Origin: Bartonella sp. WD12.1
Lineage (GTDB): Bacteria > Pseudomonadota > Alphaproteobacteria > Rhizobiales > Rhizobiaceae
Assembly (NCBI RefSeq): GCF_002022415.1
Contig: NZ_MUBG01000001.1
Span: 868,001-932,000, forward strand
Reading direction: 5' to 3'
Length of the DNA: 64,000 nt
The notes under the pieces were generated by a model that saw nothing but the letters and a program-made list of their open reading frames with translations, did not search any database and had not been told where the DNA came from. Of the stretch, positions 22,652 to 33,596 are shown piece after piece. A program made the translations under genes and the position numbers. Numbering within the stretch: position 1 is the first letter of the stretch; the number at the start of each line of letters is the position of its first letter.

Positions 22652-23119
22652 TTACTGGACAGATTCAAGAAAATTAATCTGACCACCAACTTTTTCAATC
22701 TTTACACAAGCAATTTTAGAAGCACCAGAAACATTAAACACAACTTTAGCTTTTAACTCACCATCAGAAAGAAGACGAACACCATCTTTTACACGACGAA
22801 CAACACCAGCTTCTTTTAGTACAAATACATCAACCGGTTTTTCAATATTTAACTTTCCTGTATCAATCGCTTGCTGAATTCGACCTAATGAAACTTCATT
22901 ATAAATCTTAGCAGAGAAATTTCTAAATCCGCGCTTTGGTAAACGACGATAGATAGGCATCTGCCCACCCTCAAAACCATTAAGTGATACACCAGAACGC
23001 GATTTTTGCCCTTTAACACCGCGACCACCAGTTTTACCACTACCCGAACCAATACCGCGTCCAATACGCTTACGATTCTTTGTTGCGCCTTCGCGATCAC
23101 GCAGTTCGTTGAGTTTCAT
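22652..23119 (-). CDS. rplO: 50S ribosomal protein L15
   Basis: Late-assembly large-subunit protein, 155 aa. The glycine- and basic-rich N-terminus ([22 protein letters not shown] region) and [18 protein letters not shown] identify it. The C-terminal fold contains [21 protein letters not shown] 168-bp spacer separates it from secY. Confidence 0.97.
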   Translation of the reverse strand: MKLNELRDREGATKNRKRIGRGIGSGSGKTGGRGVKGQKSRSGVSLNGFEGGQMPIYRRLPKRGFRNFSAKIYNEVSLGRIQQAIDTGKLNIEKPVDVFVLKEAGVVRRVKDGVRLLSDGELKAKVVFNVSGASKIACVKIEKVGGQINFLESVQ

Positions 23120-23145
23120 ATTCTATACTCCTGCGACCTTCTATT

Positions 23146-23352
23146 CTAACTTTCATCTACAATCCGAACAAGGTGGGAAACCTTAGCAATCATACCTCGC
23201 ACACAAAGCGTATCCTCTAAAGTGCGACGACGACGCATCTTATTTAATCCAAGCCCCTTTAACGTTGCACGTTGAGTTTGTGGCCTTCGAATCGGACTTC
23301 CAATTTGTTCCACCGTTACAATCTTACCAATCTGAGATTTTTTTTGAACCAT
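23146..23352 (-). CDS. rpmD: 50S ribosomal protein L30
   Basis: Small bacterial L30, 68 aa from ATG 23352 ([11 protein letters not shown]), with AAGGAA eight bases upstream; a seven-residue upstream extension is unlikely. Motifs [19 protein letters not shown] and the final [13 protein letters not shown] match the family. Between rpsE and rplO. Confidence 0.95.
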   Translation of the reverse strand: MVQKKSQIGKIVTVEQIGSPIRRPQTQRATLKGLGLNKMRRRRTLEDTLCVRGMIAKVSHLVRIVDES

Positions 23353-23383
23353 TTTCAATTCCTTTTCTGACAAACCTCAGAAA

Positions 23384-23944
23384 TTATTCCTCTGAACCAA
23401 TCAAATGTTGGCGACGCGACTGTAAAGTTGAATATTTAATACCACGCTGCGCCGCAATATCTTTAGGATGAACCTGACGCTTTAAAGCATCAAAAGTCGC
23501 ACGAACCATATTATAAGGATTTGATGAACCCAATGATTTAGCAACGACATCTTGCACACCAAGAGTTTCAAAAATAGCACGCATTGGCCCACCAGCAATA
23601 ATACCAGTACCAGCAGAAGCTGAGCGCAATAACACGCGACCAGCTCCATGACAACCTTCAACATCATGATGTAATGTGCGCCCAGATCGAAGCGGAACAT
23701 AAATCATTTCACGCCTTGCAGATTCTGTAGCTTTACGAATTGCTTCAGGCACCTCACGCGCCTTACCATGACCAAAACCAACACGTCCTTTTTGATCTCC
23801 AACAACAACAAGAGCAGCAAATCCAAAACGTCGTCCACCTTTTACAACTTTAGCAACACGATTAATGTGCACAAGTTTATCAACAAATTCACTACTATTT
23901 TCATTTCGACGCTCATCGCGATCATTACGTTCTTTTTGTGCCAT
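23384..23944 (-). CDS. rpsE: 30S ribosomal protein S5
   Basis: Small-subunit decoding-fidelity protein; 186 aa. Motifs: [32 protein letters not shown] and [15 protein letters not shown]. The N-terminus carries a short acidic/arginine-rich extension before the S5 domain, common in alphaproteobacteria. Upstream of rpmD by 31 bases. Confidence 0.97.
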   Translation of the reverse strand: MAQKERNDRDERRNENSSEFVDKLVHINRVAKVVKGGRRFGFAALVVVGDQKGRVGFGHGKAREVPEAIRKATESARREMIYVPLRSGRTLHHDVEGCHGAGRVLLRSASAGTGIIAGGPMRAIFETLGVQDVVAKSLGSSNPYNMVRATFDALKRQVHPKDIAAQRGIKYSTLQSRRQHLIGSEE

Positions 23945-24058
23945 TCCTCATTCCTTTTTCTTTTCCGGAAGCACTTTAACTAATCCTCAACATTAAATTA
24001 AGGAACTCATATGAAACATTAAAAATATCTTCTTAGCAGAATTGCCAAACAAGATATT

Positions 24059-24421
24059 TTAAAAAATCAAACCGCCCTCACGAGCAGCTTCAGCTAAAAC
24101 TTTCACTCGACCATGATAAACATATGCTCCACGATCAAAAACAACTTCATTAACACCAGCTTTTTTTGCACGTTCAGCAATTAATTTACCAACAGCAAAA
24201 GCGGCCGCTTTATCAGAACCGCTTTTTAAAGATTTTCTCAATTCTCCTTCAAGAGTACATGCAGAAGCAAGTGTACACCCACATAAATCATCAATAATTT
24301 GTGCATAAATATTCTGATTTGAGCGGTAAACACTAAGTCTCGGACGACCATTAGCAACAGTTTTAATTTGACGACGAACACGCTGCGCACGGCGCTGAAT
24401 AACCTTTTTAGATGAAACCAT
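24059..24421 (-). CDS. rplR: 50S ribosomal protein L18
   Basis: 5S rRNA-binding protein, 120 aa. Motifs [32 protein letters not shown] and the terminal [20 protein letters not shown] are typical. It follows rplF by 12 bases; a 114-bp spacer precedes rpsE. Confidence 0.97.
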   Translation of the reverse strand: MVSSKKVIQRRAQRVRRQIKTVANGRPRLSVYRSNQNIYAQIIDDLCGCTLASACTLEGELRKSLKSGSDKAAAFAVGKLIAERAKKAGVNEVVFDRGAYVYHGRVKVLAEAAREGGLIF

Positions 24422-24433
24422 AACGCAAAACCC

Positions 24434-24967
24434 TTACTTCTTTTTACCTTCTTTACGAACGATACGTTCATCTACATATTTAATACCTTTACCTTTATAA
24501 GGCTCGGGTCCACGATATTCACGAATTTCTGCTGCAACTTGCCCAACTTGTTGTTTATCAATTCCAGAAACAACAATTTCTGTTGGCTTAGGGACTGTTA
24601 CAGTAACACCAGACGGCACTTTATAAATAACATCATGGGAAAAACCCAATGATAATTGAATATCTTTACCCTGTAAAGCAGCACGATAACCAACGCCGTT
24701 GATCTCAAGTTTCTTCTCAAAACCATCTTTCACACCGCAAAAAATATTCTCAATCATTGAACGTGACATACCCCATTTAGAGCGTGCATCCTTTGATTGA
24801 TCACGCGGTAAAACCGACACAACATTTTCCTCAAGCTTGACCAAAACTTCATCATTAACGACGTAGCTCAGTTCACCTTTTGGACCCTTCGCCTTAATCA
24901 ACTGACCTTCAACAGTGGCCGTAACTCCAAGAGGAACCGGAATAGGTCTTTTTCCAATACGAGACAT
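24434..24967 (-). CDS. rplF: 50S ribosomal protein L6
   Basis: Large-subunit protein near the factor-binding site, 177 aa. Starts [12 protein letters not shown] and has the duplicated L6 domain, with [11 protein letters not shown] and the C-terminal [11 protein letters not shown] motif. Between rpsH and rplR. Confidence 0.97.
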   Translation of the reverse strand: MSRIGKRPIPVPLGVTATVEGQLIKAKGPKGELSYVVNDEVLVKLEENVVSVLPRDQSKDARSKWGMSRSMIENIFCGVKDGFEKKLEINGVGYRAALQGKDIQLSLGFSHDVIYKVPSGVTVTVPKPTEIVVSGIDKQQVGQVAAEIREYRGPEPYKGKGIKYVDERIVRKEGKKK

Positions 24968-25005
24968 TGTTTTAACCTGTTTTACTTTCGTTTGCTTACA
25001 ACCAA

Positions 25006-25404
25006 TCAGAAAACACGACAGAGAATTTCTCCACCGACATTTTGTTCACGCGCTTCATGATCTGCCATTACCCCTTTAGGAGTCGACAAAATTGAAATAC
25101 CAAGACCATTTGCTACCTGAGGAATAGACTTAGCAGAAACATACACACGACGACCAGGTTTTGAAACACGTGAAATCTCACGAATAACAGCTGAACCTTC
25201 AAAATACTTCAATTCAATCTCGATTTCGGATTTCCCTTTACCAAAATCAACCTGATTGTACCCACGAATATAACCTTCAGACTGCAAAACATCAAGCACC
25301 CGCCTACGAAGCTTAGAAGCAGGCGTAACCACTTTATCTTTTTTACGACTAAGCGCATTACGAATACGTGTTAACATATCACCAAGAGGATCTGACATAG
25401 ACAT
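25006..25404 (-). CDS. rpsH: 30S ribosomal protein S8
   Basis: 16S-binding assembly protein and, in enterics, the spc operon repressor. From ATG 25404 ([17 protein letters not shown], with AGAGGAG upstream) it is 132 aa, the family size; the seven-residue extension upstream is rejected. The C-terminal [20 protein letters not shown] is diagnostic. Confidence 0.96.
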   Translation of the reverse strand: MSMSDPLGDMLTRIRNALSRKKDKVVTPASKLRRRVLDVLQSEGYIRGYNQVDFGKGKSEIEIELKYFEGSAVIREISRVSKPGRRVYVSAKSIPQVANGLGISILSTPKGVMADHEAREQNVGGEILCRVF

Positions 25405-25418
25405 CTTGTTATCTCCTC

Positions 25419-25724
25419 TTACCAACTAGATTTAACAATACCAGGAATATGGCCTAGAGAACCAAATTCACGTAGCGCAATCCGCGACATTTTTAATTTA
25501 CGATAATAAGCTCTTGGACGCCCCGAAACTTCACAACGATTACGAATACGAACCTTTGCAGAATTACGTGGCAGTTCCGCCAACCGAATAGAAGCTTTAA
25601 AACGCTCTTCAAGCGAAACCTTCTGATCCATCACAATTGCTTTCAAACGCGCACGACGCGCAGCATAACGTTTTGTCATCACAACACGATGCTTATTTTT
25701 TTCAACGGCACTTACTTTGGCCAT
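25419..25724 (-). CDS. rpsN: 30S ribosomal protein S14 (zinc-independent form)
   Basis: 101 aa, the long form. It lacks the paired CxxC zinc motifs of the short form; only one cysteine is seen near [15 protein letters not shown]. The end [12 protein letters not shown] is typical. Adjacent to rplE and rpsH. Confidence 0.96.
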   Translation of the reverse strand: MAKVSAVEKNKHRVVMTKRYAARRARLKAIVMDQKVSLEERFKASIRLAELPRNSAKVRIRNRCEVSGRPRAYYRKLKMSRIALREFGSLGHIPGIVKSSW

Positions 25725-25748
25725 AATCTCACCTCACTACGTCTGCCG

Positions 25749-26306
25749 TTACAAGCGAAATGGAAAATTAAAAGCACGCAATAATTCACGTGCTTCATCA
25801 TCCGTTTTTGCTGTCGTACAAACGATAATATCCATGCCCCAAATCTGATCAACTTTATCATAATTGATCTCTGGAAACACAATGTGCTCTTTAATACCCA
25901 TAGCAAAATTGCCATGACCATCAAAGCTTTTTGGATTCAAACCACGAAAATCACGAACCCGTGGAAGAGCAATCGTAATAAGACGATCCAAAAACTCAAA
26001 CATACGATCTTTACGTAATGTAACCTTAGCCCCAAGCGGCATTTTTTCACGAACCTTAAAACTCGCAATAGAATTACGCGCATAGGTAACCACAGCTCTC
26101 TGACCTGTTATCAATGTCAGATCTTCAGCTGCAATAGATGGTTTTTTGGAATCAGCAGTTGCTTCACCAATCCCCATATTAATCACAATTTTATCAACAC
26201 GTGGAATTTGCATTTCGTTTTTATAGTTAAACTTCTCTTGAAGCATTTTACGAACAACTTCAAGATAATGCGTCTTCATACGCGGTTTCTGTTTTTCTTT
26301 AGCCAT
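25749..26306 (-). CDS. rplE: 50S ribosomal protein L5
   Basis: 5S rRNA-binding protein and contact to S13; 185 aa. Motifs [35 protein letters not shown] and [17 protein letters not shown]. The start overlaps the rplX stop by eight bases, indicating translational coupling. Confidence 0.97.
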   Translation of the reverse strand: MAKEKQKPRMKTHYLEVVRKMLQEKFNYKNEMQIPRVDKIVINMGIGEATADSKKPSIAAEDLTLITGQRAVVTYARNSIASFKVREKMPLGAKVTLRKDRMFEFLDRLITIALPRVRDFRGLNPKSFDGHGNFAMGIKEHIVFPEINYDKVDQIWGMDIIVCTTAKTDDEARELLRAFNFPFRL

Positions 26307-26613
26307 TAATCAGTTCTCCCGACCGTTTGGCAACACGAACTTTATTACCATCCGCATTTACACGAAAACCTACACGTGTAGGTTTACCATCTTTAGGATC
26401 AATAACCGCCAAATTAGACAAATGAATAGGCGCTTCCTTAGAAATAATTCCAGCTTCTTGTGTTTGAGTTTGACGCTGATGGCGTTTAACTACATTAATT
26501 CCAAGAACAAGAGCGCTGCTATTTTTGGGATTCACCTTAATAACTTCACCGCTACGACCTTTATCTTTCCCAGATAAAACGATAACTTTATCACCTTTTC
26601 GAATCTTTTGCAC
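26299..26613 (-). CDS. rplX: 50S ribosomal protein L24
   Basis: Assembly initiator of the large subunit; 104 aa. KOW motif [20 protein letters not shown] at the N-terminus, then [10 protein letters not shown] and [13 protein letters not shown]. Twelve bases after rplN, overlapping rplE. Confidence 0.97.
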   Translation of the reverse strand: MQKIRKGDKVIVLSGKDKGRSGEVIKVNPKNSSALVLGINVVKRHQRQTQTQEAGIISKEAPIHLSNLAVIDPKDGKPTRVGFRVNADGNKVRVAKRSGELING

Positions 26614-26625
26614 GATATTTACTCC

Positions 26626-26994
26626 TTACAACACTTCAGGAGCGAGTGAAATGATCTTCATGTGGTTTTTACCACGAAGTTCACGAGGAACAGGCCCAAA
26701 AATACGTGTACCAATAGGCTCTTTTTTATTATCCACCAAAACAGCAGCATTTCTATCAAAACGAATTACACTACCATCCGCACGACGAATATCCTTGGCA
26801 GTACGGACTACCACAGCTTTCATCACATCACCTTTTTTAACACGGCCACGGGGAATAACATCCTTAACCGAAACAACAACAATGTCACCGACCGAAGCAT
26901 ATTTCCGCTTTGAACCGCCCAGCACCTTGATGCACATGACACGACGAGCACCAGAATTATCAGCAACGTCGAGGTTTGTTTGCATCTGAATCAT
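26626..26994 (-). CDS. rplN: 50S ribosomal protein L14
   Basis: Large-subunit protein at the subunit interface; 122 aa, invariant length. Starts [19 protein letters not shown] and contains [19 protein letters not shown]. An unusually long 150-bp spacer separates it from rpsQ upstream. Confidence 0.97.
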   Translation of the reverse strand: MIQMQTNLDVADNSGARRVMCIKVLGGSKRKYASVGDIVVVSVKDVIPRGRVKKGDVMKAVVVRTAKDIRRADGSVIRFDRNAAVLVDNKKEPIGTRIFGPVPRELRGKNHMKIISLAPEVL

Positions 26995-27144
26995 GACTGG
27001 CCACCACCTTTTCTTAATGTTTAAATCCGACTATGCCTTTGGCACATCCGGACTTGCCTGTCAAACAACAATGAAGCTATGGTTATCAAAATTTACCCAA
27101 TGGAAAAAACCAATGTTAAATTTTAAAACAATTAGCCTGGTTAA

Positions 27145-27384
27145 TTACGTTACACTGTCTACAACAACAATCCAACGTTTATCTTTCGAAATCGGTTTAG
27201 ATTCTTGAATAGAAATCTGATCTCCGATTTTGAATTGATTGTTCTCGTCATGCGCCTTGTATTTTTTAGACTGTCGAACCGTCTTTTGGAGAAGCGGATG
27301 AGAATAACGACGCTCCACTTTGACAACTACAGTTTTATCATTCTTGTCGCTAACGACAACGCCTTGCAAAATGCGTTTAGGCAT
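27145..27384 (-). CDS. rpsQ: 30S ribosomal protein S17
   Basis: Primary 16S-binding protein, 79 aa. Motifs [20 protein letters not shown] and [19 protein letters not shown]. Eleven bases after rpmC. Confidence 0.96.
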   Translation of the reverse strand: MPKRILQGVVVSDKNDKTVVVKVERRYSHPLLQKTVRQSKKYKAHDENNQFKIGDQISIQESKPISKDKRWIVVVDSVT

Positions 27385-27395
27385 CTCTTATTTCC

Positions 27396-27596
27396 TTAAA
27401 CCTTGTTTCCATCCATCTTCTGACGAAGAAAAGTTTTAATACGCGCAATGTTACGACGAACTTGCTTAACACGTGCTGTTTTTTCTAATTGACCTGTCGC
27501 TTTCTGAAAACGCAGATTAAACTGCTCTTTCTTTAACTTAGCCAATTCATCTTTCATTTGGTCGAGCGTTTGCGCCCGTAATTCTTCGGCTTTCAT
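27396..27596 (-). CDS. rpmC: 50S ribosomal protein L29
   Basis: Exit-tunnel protein, 66 aa, two-helix fold. [20 protein letters not shown] and [20 protein letters not shown] identify it. Between rplP and rpsQ. Confidence 0.96.
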   Translation of the reverse strand: MKAEELRAQTLDQMKDELAKLKKEQFNLRFQKATGQLEKTARVKQVRRNIARIKTFLRQKMDGNKV

Positions 27597-27608
27597 CGCT
27601 TAACCTCT

Positions 27609-28022
27609 TTATTCAGCAATTCGTTGAACAAAACGAGTCTTAACAGGCAACTTCGCAGCACCCAATCTAAGAGCTTCACGTGCTACATCCTCAGGAATCC
27701 CGTCAAGCTCAAACATAACACGCCCAGGAGAAACACGCGCTGCCCAATAGTCAACACTTCCCTTACCCTTACCCATACGAACTTCAGTCGGCTTAGATGT
27801 AACCGGAAGATCTGGAAAAATCCGAATCCATACACGACCAGAACGCTTCATGTAACGTGTAATTGCACGACGCGCCGCTTCAATTTGGCGCGCAGTAATA
27901 CGCTCTGGCTCAATAGCCTTCAGACCGTAAGCACCGAAATTCAAATCCGTACCACCTTTCGCAACACCGTGAATACGGCCTTTGAATTGCTTACGAAATT
28001 TTGTGCGCTTTGGCTGCAACAT
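27609..28022 (-). CDS. rplP: 50S ribosomal protein L16
   Basis: Large-subunit protein next to the A site; 137 aa. Starts [16 protein letters not shown] and has the [19 protein letters not shown] motif and [18 protein letters not shown]. Confidence 0.97.
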   Translation of the reverse strand: MLQPKRTKFRKQFKGRIHGVAKGGTDLNFGAYGLKAIEPERITARQIEAARRAITRYMKRSGRVWIRIFPDLPVTSKPTEVRMGKGKGSVDYWAARVSPGRVMFELDGIPEDVAREALRLGAAKLPVKTRFVQRIAE

Positions 28023-28056
28023 TACTTTTCACTCCAAATCTCAATTTAACCATAAA

Positions 28057-28767
28057 TCAAGTATTTTCACGGCGGCGATTCGATGAAACTCCTGAATGAT
28101 CACTTTCCATAGCACGACTTTCCGAAGCCATTGGATTATGTTCAAGGATCTCACCTTTAAAAACCCAAACTTTAACACCACAAATACCATACGCCGTTTT
28201 AGCCTCTGCTGTACCATAATCCACATCGGCACGCAAAGTATGAAGTGGAACACGACCTTCACGATACCATTCCATACGAGCAATTTCAGCACCACCAAGA
28301 CGACCAGAACAATTAATACGAATACCTTCCGCCCCAAGACGCATAGCGGATTGAACAGCACGTTTCATTGCACGCCGAAAAGCAACACGACGCTCAAGCT
28401 GCTGAGCAATTGATTGAGCAATGATTGTCGCATCAATTTCCGGCTTACGAATCTCAACAATATTTAGTGAAGTCTCAGCATTCGTCATTTCTGAAAGTTT
28501 ACAACGAAGCTTTTCAATATCAGCACCCTTTTTACCAATAATAAGACCAGGACGTGCTGAGTGAATTATAATACGACACTTTTTATGAGGACGTTCAATA
28601 ACAACCTTAGAAATAGCCGCTTGCTTCAGCTCTTCAATCACATATAAACGAATTTTTAAATCTTCATGAAGAAGACGTCCATATTCACCACTATCAGCAT
28701 ACCAACGTGAATCCCAAGTCCGATTAACTCCAAGACGAAGCCCTATTGGATTGATTTTCTGCCCCAT
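28057..28767 (-). CDS. rpsC: 30S ribosomal protein S3
   Basis: Small-subunit mRNA-entry protein with helicase role; 236 aa. Starts [18 protein letters not shown]; a KH domain includes [14 protein letters not shown]; the C-terminal domain has [18 protein letters not shown] and [19 protein letters not shown]. Its ATG shares one base with the rplV stop. Confidence 0.97.
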   Translation of the reverse strand: MGQKINPIGLRLGVNRTWDSRWYADSGEYGRLLHEDLKIRLYVIEELKQAAISKVVIERPHKKCRIIIHSARPGLIIGKKGADIEKLRCKLSEMTNAETSLNIVEIRKPEIDATIIAQSIAQQLERRVAFRRAMKRAVQSAMRLGAEGIRINCSGRLGGAEIARMEWYREGRVPLHTLRADVDYGTAEAKTAYGICGVKVWVFKGEILEHNPMASESRAMESDHSGVSSNRRRENT

Positions 28768-29156
28768 TACGCAGCCTCCTCTTTTTCGGTAACTTCACGA
28801 ACAATAATAGTAAGATGCGAAAATGGACGCTCAATCCGGCTAGAACGCCCGCGACCACGAACATGAAACCGTTTCATTACTATAGATTTACCAACATGCG
28901 CTTCTGAAACAATCAACGAATCAATATCAAGATCATGATTATTTTCCGCATTTGCGATCGCTGATTCAAGAGTTTTTCTAACTGTCTGAGCGATACGTTT
29001 ACGTGAAAATGTTAAATCAGCCAACGCCGTATTAACCTTTTTACCACGAATCATCGCAGCAACCAGATTAAGCTTTTGTGGACTAACACGAATCGTTCGA
29101 GCAACAGCCTTCGCTTCATTGTCCTTAAGTTGGCGCGGAACTTTAGCTTTGCCCAT
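28767..29156 (-). CDS. rplV: 50S ribosomal protein L22
   Basis: Exit-tunnel protein; 129 aa. Motifs [20 protein letters not shown] and [20 protein letters not shown]. Abuts rpsC (one-base overlap) and follows rpsS by two bases. Confidence 0.97.
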   Translation of the reverse strand: MGKAKVPRQLKDNEAKAVARTIRVSPQKLNLVAAMIRGKKVNTALADLTFSRKRIAQTVRKTLESAIANAENNHDLDIDSLIVSEAHVGKSIVMKRFHVRGRGRSSRIERPFSHLTIIVREVTEKEEAA

Positions 29157-29158
29157 TA

Positions 29159-29437
29159 TTATTTCCTTTTTGCTTTCTTATCCGCACCATGACCATAATA
29201 GGTTCGAGTAGGAGCGAACTCGCCAAATTTATGTCCAACCATTTCTTCAGAAACAGAAACAGGAATATGTTTATTGCCGTTGTAAACACCAAAAGTCAAA
29301 CCAACAAATTGCGGCAGAATGGTAGAACGACGACTCCACATTTTAATAACTTCATTACGCCCACTTGCACGTACCTTCTCTGCTTTTCCAAGAAGATAGC
29401 CGTCAACAAACGGACCTTTCCAAACTGAACGAACCAC
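29159..29437 (-). CDS. rpsS: 30S ribosomal protein S19
   Basis: Head protein binding S13; 92 aa. Starts [16 protein letters not shown] and has [19 protein letters not shown] and [16 protein letters not shown]. Confidence 0.97.
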   Translation of the reverse strand: MVRSVWKGPFVDGYLLGKAEKVRASGRNEVIKMWSRRSTILPQFVGLTFGVYNGNKHIPVSVSEEMVGHKFGEFAPTRTYYGHGADKKAKRK

Positions 29438-29452
29438 TTTAGACTACCTCTC

Positions 29453-30286
29453 TTACTTCTTACGTTGATGACGCGAACGCATAATAAATTTATTAGTAGC
29501 TTTATTGGAGCGTGTACGCTTACCTTTCGTAGGCTTACCCCAAGGAGATACAGGGTGACGACCACCCGATGTACGCCCCTCACCACCACCATGTGGATGA
29601 TCTACTGGATTCATAGCAACACCACGAACATGAGGACGTTTTCCACGCCAACGCGACCGACCAGCTTTACCATCATTAATATTTCCATGATCAGGATTTG
29701 AAACAGCACCAACAGTTGCAAAACAACCACCAGGAACCAAACGCTGCTCCCCAGAATTAAGACGAAGAATAGCCATTCCCTGATCTCGCCCAACTAACTG
29801 TGCATAAGACCCCGCCGAACGTGCAATCTGACCACCTTTACCAGGTTTCATCTCAACGTTATGGATAATCGTACCCACTGGCATATTACAAAGAGGCATT
29901 GCATTACCTGGCTTAATATCAACATTTGAACCAGTAATAACCAAATCACCAACACCAAGACGCTGAGGTGCAAGAATATAACTTAATTGACCATCTTCAT
30001 AACGAATCAATGCGATAAAAGCAGTACGATTTGGATCATACTCCAAACGCTCAACCTTTGCAGACATATCACGTTTAAGGCGCTTAAAATCAACAAACCG
30101 ATAGCTACGCTTATGCCCCCCACCTTGAAAACGGGCTGTAACTCTACCATGATTATTACGCCCACCCTTTGACGACAACCCTCCCGTCAGCGTCTTTACA
30201 GATTTACCCTTATGAAGATCAGAACGCTCCACAATAATAAGCTGACGTTGCCCGGGTGTTGTTGGATTAAAGTGCTTAAGTGCCAT
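29453..30286 (-). CDS. rplB: 50S ribosomal protein L2
   Basis: Large-subunit protein required for subunit association and peptidyl transfer; 277 aa. Motifs [40 protein letters not shown] and [18 protein letters not shown], including the conserved histidine in the last. Confidence 0.98.
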   Translation of the reverse strand: MALKHFNPTTPGQRQLIIVERSDLHKGKSVKTLTGGLSSKGGRNNHGRVTARFQGGGHKRSYRFVDFKRLKRDMSAKVERLEYDPNRTAFIALIRYEDGQLSYILAPQRLGVGDLVITGSNVDIKPGNAMPLCNMPVGTIIHNVEMKPGKGGQIARSAGSYAQLVGRDQGMAILRLNSGEQRLVPGGCFATVGAVSNPDHGNINDGKAGRSRWRGKRPHVRGVAMNPVDHPHGGGEGRTSGGRHPVSPWGKPTKGKRTRSNKATNKFIMRSRHQRKK

Positions 30287-30307
30287 TATTCTTATCTCCG
30301 AGCTTTA

Positions 30308-30601
30308 TTAAAGACCTGTTGAAAGGTCAATTGAGTAACCTTTAGCCAATGTCACAATCGCTTTTTTGACATCATTCTGTCGACCAACAACACCTTTGAA
30401 ACGCTTCACTTTACCCTTACGAATCGTTGTGTTAACAGCCTTAACCTTAACATTAAAAAGCGCCTCAATAGCTGCTTTGATTTCAGGTTTCATTGCTTTT
30501 GGTGCAACATTAAAAACAACTTGATTATATTCAGAAATCATAGTCGATTTCTCAGTAATAACCGGACTAATAATTACATCATAGTGGCGAAGATCCGTCA
30601 T
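30308..30601 (-). CDS. rplW: 50S ribosomal protein L23
   Basis: Exit-site protein that docks trigger factor and SRP; 97 aa. Starts [38 protein letters not shown] is typical. Overlaps rplD by four bases (ATGA). Confidence 0.96.
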   Translation of the reverse strand: MTDLRHYDVIISPVITEKSTMISEYNQVVFNVAPKAMKPEIKAAIEALFNVKVKAVNTTIRKGKVKRFKGVVGRQNDVKKAIVTLAKGYSIDLSTGL

Positions 30602-31218
30602 TTGAAACGCTCCTCAAGAGCCTCAACAGCTGCCTTCGATAAAACAAGCTTATTGCGACGCAAAATATCATAAACATTAATCCCCTGAACTGGTAAAACA
30701 TCAATATTAGGGATATTAGATGCTGCACGAGAAAAATTCATATTTATTTCTTTTCCACCAATTAATAGGGCATTATTAAAACCAAGCTTAGAAAAACTCT
30801 TAGCAAGTACCTTAGTTTTAGCATCCTGAACATTAAGTTCATCAACTACAATCAAATCATTTGTCTTTAGCTTTACTGACAAAGCAAGACATAGCCCAAG
30901 CGCACGACTCTTTTTAGGAAGAATATGCACGTGACTACGAGCCACTGGACCATGTGCTTTACCACCACCTCGAAACTGCGGTGCGCGAGCAGATGAATGC
31001 CGGGCACGCCCAGTTCCTTTTTGTTTAAACATTTTCGCACCTGTCCGAGCCACATCCGAGCGCCCTTGTGACTGATGCGTTCCTTGCTGACGACGCGCAA
31101 GTTGCCAACGAACAACACGCTGGAGAATATCTTCACGCGGAGCGAGGCCGAAAATATGTTCAGAAACTTTTAACTTACCAGCTTCGTTGCCGTCAAGAGT
31201 TTTAATTACAAGATCCAT
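30598..31218 (-). CDS. rplD: 50S ribosomal protein L4
   Basis: Tunnel protein and, in enterics, S10 operon repressor; 206 aa. Motifs [40 protein letters not shown] and [20 protein letters not shown]. Three bases after rplC and overlapping rplW. Confidence 0.97.
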   Translation of the reverse strand: MDLVIKTLDGNEAGKLKVSEHIFGLAPREDILQRVVRWQLARRQQGTHQSQGRSDVARTGAKMFKQKGTGRARHSSARAPQFRGGGKAHGPVARSHVHILPKKSRALGLCLALSVKLKTNDLIVVDELNVQDAKTKVLAKSFSKLGFNNALLIGGKEINMNFSRAASNIPNIDVLPVQGINVYDILRRNKLVLSKAAVEALEERFK

Positions 31219-31221
31219 TAT

Positions 31222-31956
31222 TCATGCCTCCTCAACTTTAGAGGCCTCTACCACTGTAGCTGATTCAGTCTTTTTCTCCACAGAGCGACGAATCCCAGCA
31301 GGCTTTGGCGCATTATCAGGAAGACGCTTCTTTACAGCATCACGCACTAAAATCCAAGCCCCTTTAGAACCAGAGACAGCACCACGCACCAAAATCAAGC
31401 CACGATCAATATCAGTAGAAACAACTTCGATATTTTGCGTCGTCACACGTACCTGCCCCATATGACCAGCCATTTTTTTGCCTTTAAATACTTTACCCGG
31501 ATCTTGGCATTGCCCCGTTGAACCATGAGCACGATGTGTAATTGAATTACCATGTGAAGCACGATGCCCACCAAAATTATGCCGCTTCATAACACCGGCA
31601 AAACCTTTACCGATACTTGTACCCGTTACATCAACTCTTTGCCCTGGAATAAAATGTTCCACTGTAATCTCAGTACCTACATCAAGTAAATTATCGGGAC
31701 TAACACGAAATTCCGCCACTTTAGCTTTTGGCTCAACCACAGCCTTAGCAAAATGCCCACGGAGAGCTCGCGAAACATTTTTAACTTTCGCAAACCCCAC
31801 ACCTAATTGAACAGCAGTATAACCGTTCTTCTCAACTGTACGCTGAGCAATAACCTGACAATTCTCCAAACGAAGTACTGTCACTGGCACATGCTCACCA
31901 GCCTCATTATATATACGGGTCATACCCAGTTTTTGTGCTATTACACCTGAACGCAT
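31222..31956 (-). CDS. rplC: 50S ribosomal protein L3
   Basis: Early-assembly protein near the peptidyl-transferase centre. From ATG 31956 ([24 protein letters not shown] upstream) it is 244 aa; an eight-residue upstream extension is unlikely. Motifs [19 protein letters not shown] and [20 protein letters not shown]. The C-terminus has a charged tail beyond the core, seen in Rhizobiales L3. Confidence 0.96.
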   Translation of the reverse strand: MRSGVIAQKLGMTRIYNEAGEHVPVTVLRLENCQVIAQRTVEKNGYTAVQLGVGFAKVKNVSRALRGHFAKAVVEPKAKVAEFRVSPDNLLDVGTEITVEHFIPGQRVDVTGTSIGKGFAGVMKRHNFGGHRASHGNSITHRAHGSTGQCQDPGKVFKGKKMAGHMGQVRVTTQNIEVVSTDIDRGLILVRGAVSGSKGAWILVRDAVKKRLPDNAPKPAGIRRSVEKKTESATVVEASKVEEA

Positions 31957-31983
31957 CGGGTTTGTTCCTTCTGTCCTCAAACC

Positions 31984-32292
31984 TCAGAGCTTAATTTCTA
32001 CATCCACACCAGCAGAAAGGTCGAGCTTCATAAGAGCATCTACCGTTTGCGGTGTAGGATCAACAATATCAAGAAGACGCTTATGTGTGCGCATCTCAAA
32101 TTGCTCACGACTTTTCTTATCAATGTGCGGCCCACGATTGACCGTAAACTTCTCAATCCGCGTCGGAAGCGGAATGGGACCACGGACATTGGCGCCAGTA
32201 CGCTTGGCAGTCGACACAATTTCACGCGTCGACGCATCAAGAATCCGGTGATCAAACGCCTTTAAGCGAATGCGGATATTCTGACCATTCAT
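31984..32292 (-). CDS. rpsJ: 30S ribosomal protein S10
   Basis: Small-subunit protein, also NusE in antitermination; 102 aa. [20 protein letters not shown] and [19 protein letters not shown] are diagnostic. First gene of the S10 block after tuf. Confidence 0.97.
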   Translation of the reverse strand: MNGQNIRIRLKAFDHRILDASTREIVSTAKRTGANVRGPIPLPTRIEKFTVNRGPHIDKKSREQFEMRTHKRLLDIVDPTPQTVDALMKLDLSAGVDVEIKL

Positions 32293-32357
32293 ATTCTTAT
32301 TTCCCTGTCATACGGAGTAACTCTAACACCAAAGACACTTCTCACAATTTATTGATA

Positions 32358-33533
32358 TTATTCAATAATCTTAGAAACGATACCAGCTCCGACAGTACGC
32401 CCTCCTTCACGGATAGCGAAACGAAGCTTTTCTTCCATTGCAATCGGAACAATTAAAGAAACATCCATTGCAACATTATCACCCGGCATAACCATTTCCG
32501 TACCTTCTGGAAGTGTAACAATTCCTGTCACATCCGTGGTGCGGAAATAAAACTGTGGACGATAATTCGTGAAAAACGGGGTATGACGACCCCCCTCATC
32601 TTTCGTCAAAATATAAGCCTCTGCTTTAAACTTGGTATGCGGCGTAACAGAACCAGGCTTTGCCAAAACTTGTCCACGCTCAATCCCTTCACGATCAATA
32701 CCACGAAGCAATGCACCAATATTATCACCTGCCTGACCTTGATCTAAAAGCTTACGGAACATTTCAACACCTGTAACCGTCGTCTTAGAAGTCGGACGAA
32801 TACCTATAATCTCGATTTCTTCACCAACTTTAATAATTCCACGCTCAACACGACCCGTTACAACCGTTCCACGCCCAGAGATCGAAAAAACATCCTCTAT
32901 AGGCATCAAAAATGGCTGATCAACCGGACGCTCAGGCGTTGGGATATAATTATCAACCTCACTCATCAAACGACGAACCGCTTCTTCACCTATACTTTTA
33001 TCTGAATCCTCAAGAGCTGCTAATGCAGAACCCTTAACTATCGGTATATCATCACCAGGGAAGTCATATTTCGAAAGAAGCTCCCGAACTTCAAGCTCAA
33101 CAAGCTCTAAAAGCTCAGCATCATCAACCTGATCAACCTTATTCAAAAAAACTACAATCGCAGGAACACCAACCTGACGTGCTAGCAAAATATGCTCACG
33201 TGTCTGAGGCATCGGTCCATCAGCTGCTGAAACAACCAAAATCGCACCGTCCATTTGCGCTGCACCTGTGATCATGTTCTTCACATAATCTGCGTGGCCC
33301 GGACAATCAACATGCGCATAGTGACGTTGCTCTGTTTCATACTCAACATGCGCTGTTGAAATGGTAATTCCACGGGCACGCTCCTCAGGCGCCGCATCAA
33401 TTTGGTCATACGCTTTAAATTCACCAAAATATTTCGTAATCGCTGCTGTCAATGACGTCTTCCCATGGTCAACGTGACCTATCGTTCCTATATTAACATG
33501 CGGCTTCGTACGTTCAAATTTGCTCTTTGCCAT
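32358..33533 (-). CDS. tuf: Elongation factor Tu
   Basis: GTPase that brings aminoacyl-tRNA to the ribosome; 391 aa, the alphaproteobacterial size. G1 GHVDHGKT near residues 19-26, G3 DCPGHADY, G4 NKVDQVD, and the conserved C-terminal [15 protein letters not shown]. Between fusA and rpsJ in the str operon. Related genomes often carry a second tuf elsewhere; that cannot be judged here. Confidence 0.98.
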   Translation of the reverse strand: MAKSKFERTKPHVNIGTIGHVDHGKTSLTAAITKYFGEFKAYDQIDAAPEERARGITISTAHVEYETEQRHYAHVDCPGHADYVKNMITGAAQMDGAILVVSAADGPMPQTREHILLARQVGVPAIVVFLNKVDQVDDAELLELVELEVRELLSKYDFPGDDIPIVKGSALAALEDSDKSIGEEAVRRLMSEVDNYIPTPERPVDQPFLMPIEDVFSISGRGTVVTGRVERGIIKVGEEIEIIGIRPTSKTTVTGVEMFRKLLDQGQAGDNIGALLRGIDREGIERGQVLAKPGSVTPHTKFKAEAYILTKDEGGRHTPFFTNYRPQFYFRTTDVTGIVTLPEGTEMVMPGDNVAMDVSLIVPIAMEEKLRFAIREGGRTVGAGIVSKIIE

Positions 33534-33596
33534 TTGAGCTCTCCATTTTCTGTCCAGATCAAGGACTAAGTTTAAAGTTAATACGTAATCGGAAGA

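Noticed and set aside
26525-26989. 154-codon plus-strand frame opposite rplX and rplN
   Set aside because: Fully antisense to two conserved ribosomal genes, with no family resemblance.
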